This document shows positions 35,371-43,585 of a stretch of 64,000 nucleotides of DNA, piece after piece. This DNA is from Paraburkholderia nodosa DSM 21604 (GTDB taxonomy: Bacteria; Pseudomonadota; Gammaproteobacteria; Burkholderiales; Burkholderiaceae). The stretch is taken from the NCBI RefSeq assembly GCF_000519185.1, contig NZ_JAFA01000033.1, forward strand, positions 1-64,000, in the 5' to 3' direction. The notes below the pieces were generated by a model. The model was not told the origin of the DNA, made no database searches, and was given only the letters and a program-made list of their open reading frames with translations. The first letter of the stretch is position 1. Every line of letters begins with the position of its first letter. Both the position numbers and the translations under genes were made by a program.

Positions 35371-35850
35371 ATGAGTTTCGCTACCTATCAACTGCCCTCG
35401 GTATTGAAAAACGCGCTGTCCCTGCTGCCGGCTTATCCCGGCTCCGTGTTGTTCGCGGGTGCGCTCAATGCGGTGTTGGCGCGGCACTTGCCCGCCGACA
35501 CGCTGGATCGGCTCGACGGCCGCGCGCTGCGCATCGAGGCAAGAGACGCCGGCATCGGTTTCGATTTCGTTTGCCGTGGGGGCCGTTTTTCCGCGGTGCG
35601 GCCTCAGAGTGAACTGGCATTGACGATCAGTGCGAGCACGCACGATTTCATGTTGCTCGCGCAACGCAAGGAAGATCCCGATACGCTGTTCTTCAGCCGC
35701 CGCCTGACGATGGAAGGCGATACCGAATTGGGCCTGCTGGTGAAGAACACGCTCGATGCGACGGATCTGGCGGCGTATTTCTCTCTCGGCCGCTTCGCAC
35801 CGGAACGCTGGCTGCGACGCGTCCGCGAAATGAAAGGTCCGTGGATGTGA
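35371..35850 (+). CDS. ubiT: UbiT, SCP2-domain lipid-binding accessory factor
   Basis: The 159-residue protein is an SCP2-like sterol-carrier domain (ALRIEARDAGIGFDF, LALTISASTHDFMLLA, DPDTLFFSRRLTMEGDTELG). This matches UbiT, which binds ubiquinone intermediates for the UbiUV complex. The start at 35371 gives the usual length. An upstream frame overlapping ubiV is rejected. Spacing to ubiV is 31 bp. Confidence 0.9.
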   Translation: MSFATYQLPSVLKNALSLLPAYPGSVLFAGALNAVLARHLPADTLDRLDGRALRIEARDAGIGFDFVCRGGRFSAVRPQSELALTISASTHDFMLLAQRKEDPDTLFFSRRLTMEGDTELGLLVKNTLDATDLAAYFSLGRFAPERWLRRVREMKGPWM

Positions 35851-35873
35851 ACCCGTATTGAACGAGGTCTTCG

Positions 35874-36266
35874 ATGACTGTTGACAGAAAAGCGTTGCCG
35901 CTCGTGTACTCCTGCTCGGGTTGTTCAAGCGCGGCGCAGATGGCCAATCATGTCGCCCTGCAGCTCGATCGGCGTGGCGCAGCGGAAATGTCCTGCATCG
36001 CGGGCGTGGGCGGCGACGTTCCTGCGCTGCTGAAGATTGCCGGCTCGGGGCGGCCCATCGTCGTGATCGATGGGTGTCCTCTGGTGTGTGCGCAAAAGTG
36101 CCTGCGGCGCCACGGCATCGCTCCCGACCAGCACGTTCAGCTGGCCGACTGCGGTGTGAAAAAGCGCTTCCACGAAGACTTCGATCGCGAGGAGGCGGAG
36201 CAGGTCATCAGCCGCGTGCTTGATTCCATAGTGGCGCTCGGTGCGATCCACGCAACGGCACGATGA
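35874..36266 (+). CDS. DGC-domain putative zinc-binding protein
   Basis: The 130-residue protein has the cysteine pattern of the DGC family: YSCSGCSSAAQMAN near the start, VIDGCPLVCAQKCL in the middle and LADCGVKKRFHEDF after it. This fold is thought to bind zinc, and such genes often sit beside ubiUVT or nrdDG in beta-proteobacteria. It lies 23 bp after ubiT and is convergent with nrdG (30 bp). Its function is unknown. Confidence 0.85.
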   Translation: MTVDRKALPLVYSCSGCSSAAQMANHVALQLDRRGAAEMSCIAGVGGDVPALLKIAGSGRPIVVIDGCPLVCAQKCLRRHGIAPDQHVQLADCGVKKRFHEDFDREEAEQVISRVLDSIVALGAIHATAR

Positions 36267-36296
36267 GCCTGGCCGCGTTGCGTCCGCACGTACCTT

Positions 36297-37043
36297 TTAT
36301 CCGCGTCGCAGCGTGAATGCGGGAAACAGCGCGGCTATCCTGCCGACGAGTTCGTGATCGGGATAGCCCGCCATCGATACGGCATTCAAGCCGTCATCGT
36401 CGCAACCCTGAGTGCGGAAGACCTGCAGCGCGTAGTTCGTGATGTTCATTGCCGCGAGTGTCTGCGCGAGTTTCAGGACTTCGCCTTCTGGCAGCAGCCC
36501 GGGATGCAAAGTGGTGCGGCATTCGTATTGCACGCCGCTGGCCAGCACGGCCTCGAGACTGGCCCGTGCATGTTTGCCACTAGAGGGAACGTGGGTGACG
36601 CTCGCATAGTCGCCAAACGCCGCCTTGACGTCCAGTCCAACCCAATCTACCAGCGGCAAGACTTCCCTGAGACGTCGCGGATGCGTGCCGGCAGTATGCA
36701 AACCAACCTTGAAACCTAGCGTTCTCACATCGCGAATGGCCTGCCCGAGCGCCGGATCGCCGGTAGGCTCGCCCCCGCTAAAGACCACGGCGTCGAGCAA
36801 GCCCACGCGGCGCGCGAGCAGGTTCAGAACGGCTTGCCACTCGAGCGCACCATTGCGGGTGCGCGGCTGCAAATGCGGATTATGGCAATACGCGCAACGC
36901 CACGGGCATCCCTGCACGAATACGACCGCGGCGATCTGGCCTGGATAATCGGTTGCGGTGAAAGGAACTACCCCGCCCACTCGGAGTGTGCGGGGCGCTT
37001 GCGGGCCGAAGTCCGGCCCGCGCGATTTCATCTCAGTGGGCAA
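36297..37043 (-). CDS. nrdG: NrdG-type radical SAM activase of class III RNR
   Basis: The 248-residue protein has the radical SAM motif CPWRCAYC (CxxxCxxC) near residue 45, the GGEPT segment that binds SAM (VVFSGGEPTGDP), and the AdoMet barrel length typical of the longer NrdG-like activases. It makes the glycyl radical in NrdD by SAM cleavage. It starts inside the end of the small nrdD' gene (11-bp overlap), forming the nrdD-nrdD'-nrdG operon. Confidence 0.92.
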   Translation of the reverse strand: MPTEMKSRGPDFGPQAPRTLRVGGVVPFTATDYPGQIAAVVFVQGCPWRCAYCHNPHLQPRTRNGALEWQAVLNLLARRVGLLDAVVFSGGEPTGDPALGQAIRDVRTLGFKVGLHTAGTHPRRLREVLPLVDWVGLDVKAAFGDYASVTHVPSSGKHARASLEAVLASGVQYECRTTLHPGLLPEGEVLKLAQTLAAMNITNYALQVFRTQGCDDDGLNAVSMAGYPDHELVGRIAALFPAFTLRRG

Positions 37044-37230
37044 GCCGTGCCTCGCGTTCGCTGAAATATTTGCGCTCGTGGAATTCGCCCTTCTTGCCGG
37101 TGTTGAACGAAGAGACCGGACGGTGATAACCCATGACGCGGGTCCAGATCTCGCAGGGCTGGCGTTCTTCGTCGGACAGCGTGACGCCAGCGTGGTTAGC
37201 CTTCACGGATTGAGAGAGTACGGTGCTCAT
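37033..37230 (-). CDS. Separate glycyl-radical domain of class III RNR
   Basis: The 65-residue protein contains QPCEIWTRVMGYHRP and SSFNTGKKGEFHERKYF. This is the C-terminal glycyl radical loop normally fused to the end of NrdD; Gly34 in RVMGY is the expected radical site. It has its own GAGG ribosome site and ATG 3 bp after the nrdD TGA, and it is in the same frame as nrdD. It could be a true split subunit, or the tail of NrdD reached by readthrough of the TGA. Without it the large NrdD polypeptide has no radical glycine, so it must be part of the enzyme if the enzyme works. Confidence 0.88.
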   Translation of the reverse strand: MSTVLSQSVKANHAGVTLSDEERQPCEIWTRVMGYHRPVSSFNTGKKGEFHERKYFSEREARLAH

Positions 37231-37233
37231 GGT

Positions 37234-39024
37234 TCAGACCTCAGCGGGTTCGAGTTGAGAAAGCTTGCGTTGAAGGATTTCTTCGTCGCAACGTGGGCAA
37301 AACTTGTGGCTGCCTCCCAGGTAGCCGTGCTTCGGGCAAATCGAGAACGTGGGCGTGACGGTGATATAGGGCAGCGAGAATCGATTCAGCGCGCGTTGAA
37401 CCAGTGTCCGGCAAGCGTTAGCCGACGAAAGCGGCTCGGTCATATACAGGTGCAATACCGTACCGCCCGTGTATTTTCGCTGTAGATCGTCCTGGCGCTC
37501 GAGCGCTTCGAACGGATCGTCGGTGAAGCCAACGGGCAACTGCGACGAGTTCGTGTAGTAAGGCATATCCGGCGTGCCGGCCTGCAAAATACCCGGAAGG
37601 CGTTTGCGATCTTCCTTGGCGAAGCGGTACGTCGTTCCTTCGGCCGGCGTGGCTTCGAGGTTGTACATGTGGCCGGTTTCCTCCTGATACTCGAGCATTC
37701 GCGCGCGCACATGGTCCAGCACGCGGACCGCCATGGCATGTCCCCATTCGCTGGTGATGTCGTGCTCGTCGGACGTGAAGTTGCGGATCATTTCGTTGAT
37801 GCCGTTCACGCCCAGCGTGGAGAAGTGGTTGCGCAGGGTGCCGAGGTACCGCCGCGTGTATGGGAAGAGCCCGTTGTCCATGTGATGCTGGATGACTTCG
37901 CGCTTGATCTCGAGGCTCGTCTTGCCGAGTTCGAGCAGATCGTCGAGGCGCCGGAGCAATCCCGTCTCGTCGCCGGCATGGACGTGGCCCAGTCGTGCAC
38001 AGTTGATGGTGACGACGCCAAGGGACCCGGTCTGTTCGGCGGAACCGAACAAGCCGTTGCCGCGTTTGAGCAGCTCGCGCAGATCCAGCTGCAACCGGCA
38101 GCACATGGAGCGGATCATGTTCGGCTTGAGTTCGGAATTAATGAAGTTCTGGAAATAGGGCAGTCCGTAGCGCGCTGTCATTTCGAACAGGCGGTCGGCA
38201 TTCGGGCTGTGCCAGTCGAAATCGGGCGTGATGTTGTAGGTTGGGATCGGAAAGGTGAAGGCGCGGCCTTTCGCGTCCCCGGCCATCATGACCTCGATAT
38301 ACGCCTGATTGATCATGTCCATCTCGGCCTGCAGATCGCCGTATGTGAAGGACATTTCGCGCCCGCCGATCAGCGGCACCTGCTCGCGTAGATCTTCGGG
38401 GCAAACCCAGTCGAACGTGAGATTCGTAAAGGGCGTTTGCGTACCCCAGCGCGAAGGCACATTGAGGTTGTAGATCAATTCCTGAATGTATTGGCGAACC
38501 TCCGCATAAGACAGATTGTCGTGGCGCACGAAGGGGGCCATGTACGTGTCGAACGAACTGAACGCCTGCGCGCCCGCCCATTCGTTTTGCAGCGTGCCGA
38601 GAAAATTGACGATCTGACCAATGGCGCTCGACATGTGCTTCGGCGGCGAGGCCTCGACTTTTCCCGGTACGCCGTTCAGGCCTTCGTTCAGGAGCGTGCG
38701 CAGCGACCAGCCTGCGCAATATCCCGAGAGCATGTCCAGGTCGTGAATATGCAGATCCGCATTGCGGTGAGCCTGGCCAACCGCCGCCGGGTACACATGA
38801 CTGAGCCAGTAGTTGGCAATGACCTTGCCCGAGACGTTCAGGATCAGGCCACCGAGCGAATAGCCCTGATTGGCGTTGGCGTTGACGCGCCAGTCCTGTT
38901 GCTCGAGATACTCGTCGATCGAAGAGCGGACCTCGATCAACGGCTTGTCTTGCTGGGTTTTGCCCGGCGCGCCTGGCGGCGCGGGGTCGTGGTCGGCGAT
39001 CGAGGCGGGAAGCGCAAGAGGCAC
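37234..39024 (-). CDS. nrdD: Anaerobic (class III) ribonucleoside-triphosphate reductase, large part
   Basis: The 596-residue protein has the class III RNR barrel: DLHIHDLDMLSGYCAGWS, GIVNFLG-type segments, RAFTFPIPTYNI, TINCARLGHV with the catalytic-site Cys region and TPEGTT-like ATPAEGTTYRFA. It ends just after the zinc-binding stretch (CPKHG and CPRC, residues 563-579). The glycyl radical loop is absent and is encoded by the next small gene. It reduces NTPs to dNTPs without oxygen, after activation by NrdG. The GTG start at 39024 has AAGGAGAG in front. Two NrdR boxes lie directly upstream. Confidence 0.93.
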   Translation of the reverse strand: MPLALPASIADHDPAPPGAPGKTQQDKPLIEVRSSIDEYLEQQDWRVNANANQGYSLGGLILNVSGKVIANYWLSHVYPAAVGQAHRNADLHIHDLDMLSGYCAGWSLRTLLNEGLNGVPGKVEASPPKHMSSAIGQIVNFLGTLQNEWAGAQAFSSFDTYMAPFVRHDNLSYAEVRQYIQELIYNLNVPSRWGTQTPFTNLTFDWVCPEDLREQVPLIGGREMSFTYGDLQAEMDMINQAYIEVMMAGDAKGRAFTFPIPTYNITPDFDWHSPNADRLFEMTARYGLPYFQNFINSELKPNMIRSMCCRLQLDLRELLKRGNGLFGSAEQTGSLGVVTINCARLGHVHAGDETGLLRRLDDLLELGKTSLEIKREVIQHHMDNGLFPYTRRYLGTLRNHFSTLGVNGINEMIRNFTSDEHDITSEWGHAMAVRVLDHVRARMLEYQEETGHMYNLEATPAEGTTYRFAKEDRKRLPGILQAGTPDMPYYTNSSQLPVGFTDDPFEALERQDDLQRKYTGGTVLHLYMTEPLSSANACRTLVQRALNRFSLPYITVTPTFSICPKHGYLGGSHKFCPRCDEEILQRKLSQLEPAEV

Positions 39025-39041
39025 GGCGAACTCTCCTTTGA

Positions 39042-39057
39042 ATACTAGATATTGTTG
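39042..39057. promoter_or_regulatory. NrdR box, nrdD-proximal
   Basis: ATACTAGATATTGTTG fits the NrdR consensus acaCwAtATaTwGtgt; the core CTAGATATTG matches 9 of 10 positions. It is 18 bp upstream of the nrdD start codon. Confidence 0.7.
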
Positions 39058-39072
39058 ATGAGGCGATCTTAT

Positions 39073-39088
39073 TAACTACATGTAGTGT
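39073..39088. promoter_or_regulatory. NrdR box, nrdD-distal
   Basis: TAACTACATGTAGTGT fits the NrdR consensus, with core CTACATGTAG a perfect palindrome. Its start is 31 bp from that of the proximal box, which is the three-turn spacing known for NrdR box pairs. Confidence 0.7.
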
Positions 39089-39359
39089 GTGTCAACGACG
39101 CTCGACGGCGAGTTTGGCTGGACTTGATCCGTGCTAATTTCGCCGGGTTCGTGCTGGATGGCAGGCAGACGTGCGACGCGGAGGTCACGCATTGGACGCG
39201 TCACGTGGGACACGACGCGGCGATTACACGCACGCGTCGATGGCGATTGGCGATGTTCGAGGGAGAGAGGCCGGCACAGCGCGCGAATGCGGCTTGCCCG
39301 TGCGGGCCTTGCAGGAGGGAGGGATGTTGTTGGCGGAAGCAGACAGTGCGAGGCGCGGG

Positions 39360-39692
39360 TTAGCCGCCGCTGCACCCGCAGGCGCCGCCAGAACTGCCGC
39401 AGCCGCCCGCAGCCCGCTCCTGAGTGGCGGCGCTGCTCGAATCGGGGCTCGCGAGCACGAAGTCGATTACGACCTGCTCCGGCTGGCGCGCCACGTATTC
39501 GATACGAACCGGACGCGGATAGTACTGCGCGATTTGCTGCAAGAGGGGAATGGGGTCGTGGTCGTTCACGAAGCGCATCGTCTCGCCGTCGTCGAGCGCT
39601 TCCAGTGCACCGAAGATCGCCGCATGACGGAATCGTTTGGCAATGCCGCGCGCGTCGAATACATAGGTACGGCTGTCGAGAATATCGGCCAT
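39360..39692 (-). CDS. DUF2249 protein with cysteine-rich tail
   Basis: The 110-residue protein has a DUF2249 domain (YVFDARGIAKRFRHAAIFG, LDDGETMRFVNDHDPIPLL, VRIEYVARQPEQVVIDFVL) and a glycine/cysteine tail ending GGCGSSGGACGCSGG. The tail could bind metal. It lies 90 bp downstream of the NO reductase gene on the same strand, a common pairing. The first DUF2249 protein in this window lacks the tail. Confidence 0.85.
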   Translation of the reverse strand: MADILDSRTYVFDARGIAKRFRHAAIFGALEALDDGETMRFVNDHDPIPLLQQIAQYYPRPVRIEYVARQPEQVVIDFVLASPDSSSAATQERAAGGCGSSGGACGCSGG

Positions 39693-39782
39693 ATCAGGCT
39701 CCTGGTGAAAATATTGAAAGTGTGAAAAGCATGTCCTGAAGGAAGCCGGCCACCGATCGTGGCCGGCTTGTCAATGCGGCGT

Positions 39783-42077
39783 TCAAACGCGCTGAGCCGC
39801 CTTGTGTGTCGTTTTGGCTTCGACAGGAACGGCCGCTTCGGGACGGCGCAACAGCAGCCGCGCGGCGAACCAGCAGAGGTACAGCACGCCTGCCGCGAAC
39901 ACCACGTCACCGGGCACACGCAGCCACACCAGCGTTTGCATCAGCTGCGAATGAATGACTTCCGGCGAGCGCGCATACCAGAGTCCCTTGCTCACGCTGG
40001 CCCATGCCTGGTAGATGCCCGAAGGCAGGATCGAGATGAACACCATCATGAAGAGGCCGATGTTGAGCATCCAGAACGCCATCTTGAGCAGTGAATCGTC
40101 CCAGGCCTCGCGCGACGACATGCCGCGCAGACAGAACAGCATCAGCCCGATCCCGAGCATGCCGTACACGCCGAACAGCGCTGCGTGACCGTGCGCCGGC
40201 GTCATGTTCAGGCCTTGCACGTAGTAGAGCGAGATGGGCGGGTTGATCGAAAAGCCCAGCAGGCCCGCGCCGACGGTGTTCCACACGCCCACGGCGACGA
40301 AGCACAGGATGACCCACTTGTAGGTCTGCACCCAAGGTGCGGCCTTCGTCCTGCGATACGTTTGCCAGCCTTCCAGCCCGATCAGTGCGAGCGGCACCAC
40401 TTCGAACGCGGAGAACACGGCGCCGACCGCGATGACGGCAGTGGACGCCCCCGTGAAGTACAGGTGATGCAGCGTGCCGAGAATCCCGCCGAACATGAAC
40501 ACGATCGTTTCGAACACGATGGCGCGATTGGCCGTCGACATGCGGATCAGCCCGAGGCGCGAGAAGATCAGTGCGATCACGGCGGTGGCGAACACTTCGA
40601 AGAAGCCTTCGACCCACAGGTGCACGAGCCACCATCTCCAGTACTCGATCATCGAGTAGTGGGTGTGCTGACCCCACGCGAGCGACGACGCGTAGAAGAG
40701 CCCAATGCAGGTCGCCGAGAGGAACACCATGCCGATCAGCCCGCGGCCTTCGGTCTTGCGGTTCTTCAGCGCCGGCATCAAGGCGCGCCCCATCAGGAAC
40801 AGCCAGATCATCAAGCCGACAAAAAGCAGGATCTGCCAGACGCGGCCCATGCTGGTGTACGCCAGGCCCTGATTGCCGATCCAGAAGCTGAAGCTGGTGC
40901 CCAGGTGCTTCAGCGAGCCCAGCCAGCCTGTCACGGTCGATCCCACCACGATGAAGAGCAGCGCCCAGAACAGCACATCGACACCGAGCTTCTGCAGTGG
41001 CGGCTCGTGCCCGGAAAGCAGCGGCGAGATATAGAGGCCGGTCGCGAGCCATGCCGTGGCAATCCACAGGACACCGAACTGGGTGTGGATCGTCCGGCTC
41101 ACCACCCACGGCAACACTTCGGCAATCGGGATGCCAAAGAAGCTGTGCCCTTCGACCGCGTAGTGCGCGGTCAGGGAGCCCATGACCACCTGTGCCAGCA
41201 GCAGGCCGATCACCACGTAGAAGTACTTTTTGGTCGCGCGCATCGACGGCGTGGGCTTGACGTTGAAGAGCGGATCAGCGGCAGGTGCAGCCACCGACTC
41301 GTCTTCGTCGCTGTGCGAGGTGTGATACCAGAGCATCGCGGCAATGCCGCCGAGCAGCAGGATCACGCTGGCGATGGACCACATGCCGTTGGCGACCGTC
41401 GGCGTGTTGTCGACGAGCGGCTCGTGCGGCCAGTTGTTCGTGTACGTGATGCCGGTCTGACCGGGGCGGTCCGTGGTGGCCGACCACGCCGACCAGAAGA
41501 AGAACGCAGCCAGCGCCGTGCGGTCATCCGCGCCGGGAACGCTCCCCGCCGTCATGGCGTATTGGTCGCGCAGCGTGTTGAGCGCCGGGTCGGCGCCGAA
41601 GAGCGCTTCATAGTGCGTCGCCACCTCGCGCATCGCCTGGGCGCGCTGCTCCGTTACCGTGACGCGGTCCGTCTGCGGATCGTAACGGTTGGCGCGCATC
41701 TCGCGCTTCAGGCGCGCGTCGAGCTCGCCTTGCTGTTCGACGGGAAGATCCTTGTAGGCCTTGCCGAAATCTCGCTGCGCCCAAATGTCGCGCAGTTGCA
41801 GCGCTTCGCGGTGCAGCCAGTCGGCTGACCAGTCCGGGGCGACGTAGCTGCCGTGGCCCCAGACCGTACCCAACTGCTGGCCGCCGGCCGACAGCCAGAC
41901 CTGCTGACCGCGTTTGATCTGGTCGCCCGTAAATACCGTGGCGCCGCTTTCGGTGACGACCGCGGCGGGAATAGGGGGCGCCGCGAGATAGATCTCGCGC
42001 CCCATGTAGAGTAGAGCGGCGAATGACAACAGGCACACCAGCCCGAGCCATTTCCATAGACGACTTGTTGACTGCAT
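39783..42077 (-). CDS. norZ: Quinol-dependent nitric oxide reductase (qNor)
   Basis: The 764-residue protein is a single-chain NO reductase that takes electrons from quinol and makes N2O from NO. It has an N-terminal membrane anchor, a periplasmic cytochrome c-like domain without a haem c site (QIKRGQQVWLSAGGQQLG, GHGSYVAPDWSADWLHRE), then about 12 helices with conserved metal ligands (HLWVEGFFEVFAT, GTLHHLYFTG, NMTPAHGHAALFGVYG). The ATG at 42077 has AAAGGAGAGAG in front and gives the normal length. It is divergent from a Crp/Fnr regulator. Also called norB in many annotations. Confidence 0.96.
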   Translation of the reverse strand: MQSTSRLWKWLGLVCLLSFAALLYMGREIYLAAPPIPAAVVTESGATVFTGDQIKRGQQVWLSAGGQQLGTVWGHGSYVAPDWSADWLHREALQLRDIWAQRDFGKAYKDLPVEQQGELDARLKREMRANRYDPQTDRVTVTEQRAQAMREVATHYEALFGADPALNTLRDQYAMTAGSVPGADDRTALAAFFFWSAWSATTDRPGQTGITYTNNWPHEPLVDNTPTVANGMWSIASVILLLGGIAAMLWYHTSHSDEDESVAAPAADPLFNVKPTPSMRATKKYFYVVIGLLLAQVVMGSLTAHYAVEGHSFFGIPIAEVLPWVVSRTIHTQFGVLWIATAWLATGLYISPLLSGHEPPLQKLGVDVLFWALLFIVVGSTVTGWLGSLKHLGTSFSFWIGNQGLAYTSMGRVWQILLFVGLMIWLFLMGRALMPALKNRKTEGRGLIGMVFLSATCIGLFYASSLAWGQHTHYSMIEYWRWWLVHLWVEGFFEVFATAVIALIFSRLGLIRMSTANRAIVFETIVFMFGGILGTLHHLYFTGASTAVIAVGAVFSAFEVVPLALIGLEGWQTYRRTKAAPWVQTYKWVILCFVAVGVWNTVGAGLLGFSINPPISLYYVQGLNMTPAHGHAALFGVYGMLGIGLMLFCLRGMSSREAWDDSLLKMAFWMLNIGLFMMVFISILPSGIYQAWASVSKGLWYARSPEVIHSQLMQTLVWLRVPGDVVFAAGVLYLCWFAARLLLRRPEAAVPVEAKTTHKAAQRV

Positions 42078-42131
42078 ATCCTCTCTCCTTTTATCCGGAG
42101 GTGTAATGCACGGGAAAAAATGCCGGCGATC

Positions 42132-42153
42132 ACCGCTCGTCGGCATGAGCGGT
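42132..42153. promoter_or_regulatory. Inverted repeat in the norZ/Crp-Fnr intergenic region
   Basis: ACCGCTC (42132-42138) and GAGCGGT (42147-42153) form a 7-bp repeat with an 8-bp centre, 55 bp upstream of the norZ start. It could be a regulator site or a leader hairpin. No good FNR-type box was seen in this 269-bp region. Confidence 0.35.
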
Positions 42154-42346
42154 TTAAAAATCAGAATCGGTTCATGTTCAAGGGCTGTGCCAATTAGTCA
42201 CGGGTTTGCCGGCTTCTGTAGCCTGTCGCTAGGCTAAGCTGCCCACAGGAGAACTACGTTTGCGCTTGCACAAAGCCCTACCTGGCTAAGGGGTGTCGAT
42301 AAAGGACGCCGAATACGGGGCGGCGCGCTTTTGGTGACGAAACGAA

Positions 42347-43054
42347 ATGAATGCTCAATCGCTGGTCAGGTCTGACGTGCTCGCTTCCATGGAGCTTTTT
42401 CAAGGGCTCTCGCCCGTCGCATTGGCGGATACGCTGATCTGCGCGCGCACACACGAATTGCGTGCGGAGGCCCGCATCTTCTATCAGGGCGATGGGGCAG
42501 GAAGAGCCTACGCGTTGATCGAAGGGGGCGTTCGCATCTCCCAGTCGGGAAGCGACGGCGAGCAGGTGGTGATCCGTTTCGTCGCGCCGGGTGAAATGTT
42601 CGGCACCGTTGCGCTGTTCACCGACCGCCGCTATCCGGCGGAAGCAGTCACGCTCACCCAGTCGGTGGCCCTGAGCTGGAGCGAGGCCGACATGTTCGAA
42701 CTGATGACGCGTTACCCGCACATCGCAGTCAACCTGGTCGGCATACTTGGCAGGCGCTTGCAGGAAGTGCAGGAGCGCTTTCGCGAGATCGCCACCCAAA
42801 GCGTCGAGCGCCGCATCGCACATGCCTTGCTGCGGCTTGCCGAGAAGGCGGGCGAGAACACGGGGCAGGGAACGGAGATCGATTTCCCGTTGACCCGCAA
42901 GCACGTCGCCGAAATGTCGGGGACGACGCTATATACGGTGAGCCGCATTCTCACACGCTGGGAAAAGTCCGGCTGGATCGTCACGAGCAATCAGCGAGTG
43001 ACGCTCTGCGACTTCACGCGCATCATCCGGATCGCCGAAGACGGCGTGGATTGA
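42347..43054 (+). CDS. Crp/Fnr-family regulator, probably of NO reductase
   Basis: The 235-residue protein has a cupin-like sensor domain (FYQGDGAGRAYALIEGGVRIS, FVAPGEMFGTVALF), a long dimer helix and a helix-turn-helix with LTRKHVAEMSGTTLYTVSRIL, ending in CDFTRIIRIAE. There is no FNR-type cysteine set. It is divergent from norZ by 269 bp and points away toward nirK, so control of one or both is likely. It is clearly distinct from the Dnr-like protein at 27600. Confidence 0.88.
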   Translation: MNAQSLVRSDVLASMELFQGLSPVALADTLICARTHELRAEARIFYQGDGAGRAYALIEGGVRISQSGSDGEQVVIRFVAPGEMFGTVALFTDRRYPAEAVTLTQSVALSWSEADMFELMTRYPHIAVNLVGILGRRLQEVQERFREIATQSVERRIAHALLRLAEKAGENTGQGTEIDFPLTRKHVAEMSGTTLYTVSRILTRWEKSGWIVTSNQRVTLCDFTRIIRIAEDGVD

Positions 43055-43263
43055 GGCCGTCGCGGCGCCCCCCTGCCGCACATCACGAAGCGAATCCATT
43101 CTTGCGTCCGGATCGAGGCATCGGCCGGACGACGATTTGCGCACGCTCCCCTGGCGCGCGTAGTGGCTAATTCCTTGCTCCATGCCCACGCAAAACCTGG
43201 AGCATTAATTTCCGAACTTCAACGGCGCGAAATTACGCGTAGTGCGATTGTTTGAATCGCATG

Positions 43264-43303
43264 CGACATTGTGTCGATAAGAGAAATTGAATAATTAATT
43301 CAA
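43264..43303. promoter_or_regulatory. Two palindromes upstream of nirK
   Basis: CGACA-TTG-TGTCG (43264-43276) and TTGAAT-AATTA-ATTCAA (43287-43303) lie 10 bp apart in an AT-rich segment. The second resembles an FNR/Dnr site with a widened spacer but does not fit the consensus. Both are candidate operators for the divergent or nearby regulators. Confidence 0.45.
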
Positions 43304-43521
43304 GTTAAGGGGCGCGGCGGATTTAAGCGTTAGCCTGTTTCACGTTTATGATCGTTATATATGGTCGTGCAGAACGCGTTATTATTTCAAGTAATTTATC
43401 TCTAATTTATGAGTGTGTCAATGAGACGCGCAGAACATTTTTTAACTGATGCATCGCAAATGAGAGAGCGAAAACTGGAATGGGAGGTGATGCTTTTTAA
43501 TTGGCGAATATTAAGTTTTAT

Positions 43522-43561
43522 CCGCCCGGCGCATTGCGCATGGCCCTCGGTAGCCGGGCGG
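43522..43561 (+). promoter_or_regulatory. Hairpin in the nirK leader
   Basis: A perfect 9-bp G/C stem (43522-43530 with 43553-43561) with a 22-nt loop ends 11 bp before the AAGGAG ribosome site of nirK. It could affect mRNA stability or translation of nirK. No riboswitch class is recognised. Confidence 0.5.
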
Positions 43562-43585
43562 CGGGAACCTGTAAGGAGAACAATC

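Larger units (their letters stand above)
39025..39359. other. nrdD promoter region
   Basis: A 335-bp gap upstream of nrdD and downstream of a DUF2249 gene. The nrdD-proximal 65 bp hold two NrdR boxes, listed separately. The rest, 39100-39359, shows no gene with coding support and no clear terminator. Confidence 0.7.
43055..43585. other. nirK upstream region and leader
   Basis: A 531-bp, AT-rich stretch (43200-43520 in particular) between the Crp/Fnr gene and nirK. It contains two palindromes and a leader hairpin listed separately. An in-frame extension of nirK to 43409 has no homology and is not translated as far as can be judged. No other gene is seen. Confidence 0.6.

Noticed and set aside
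40185..41828. A 547-codon plus-strand frame
   Set aside because: It is antisense to the qNor gene and has the His/Arg/Gln-rich composition of a shadow frame.
43409..43585. N-terminal extension of NirK to 43409
   Set aside because: It has no homology and no ribosome site, and it would bury the clear signal peptide that begins at 43586 behind AAGGAG.
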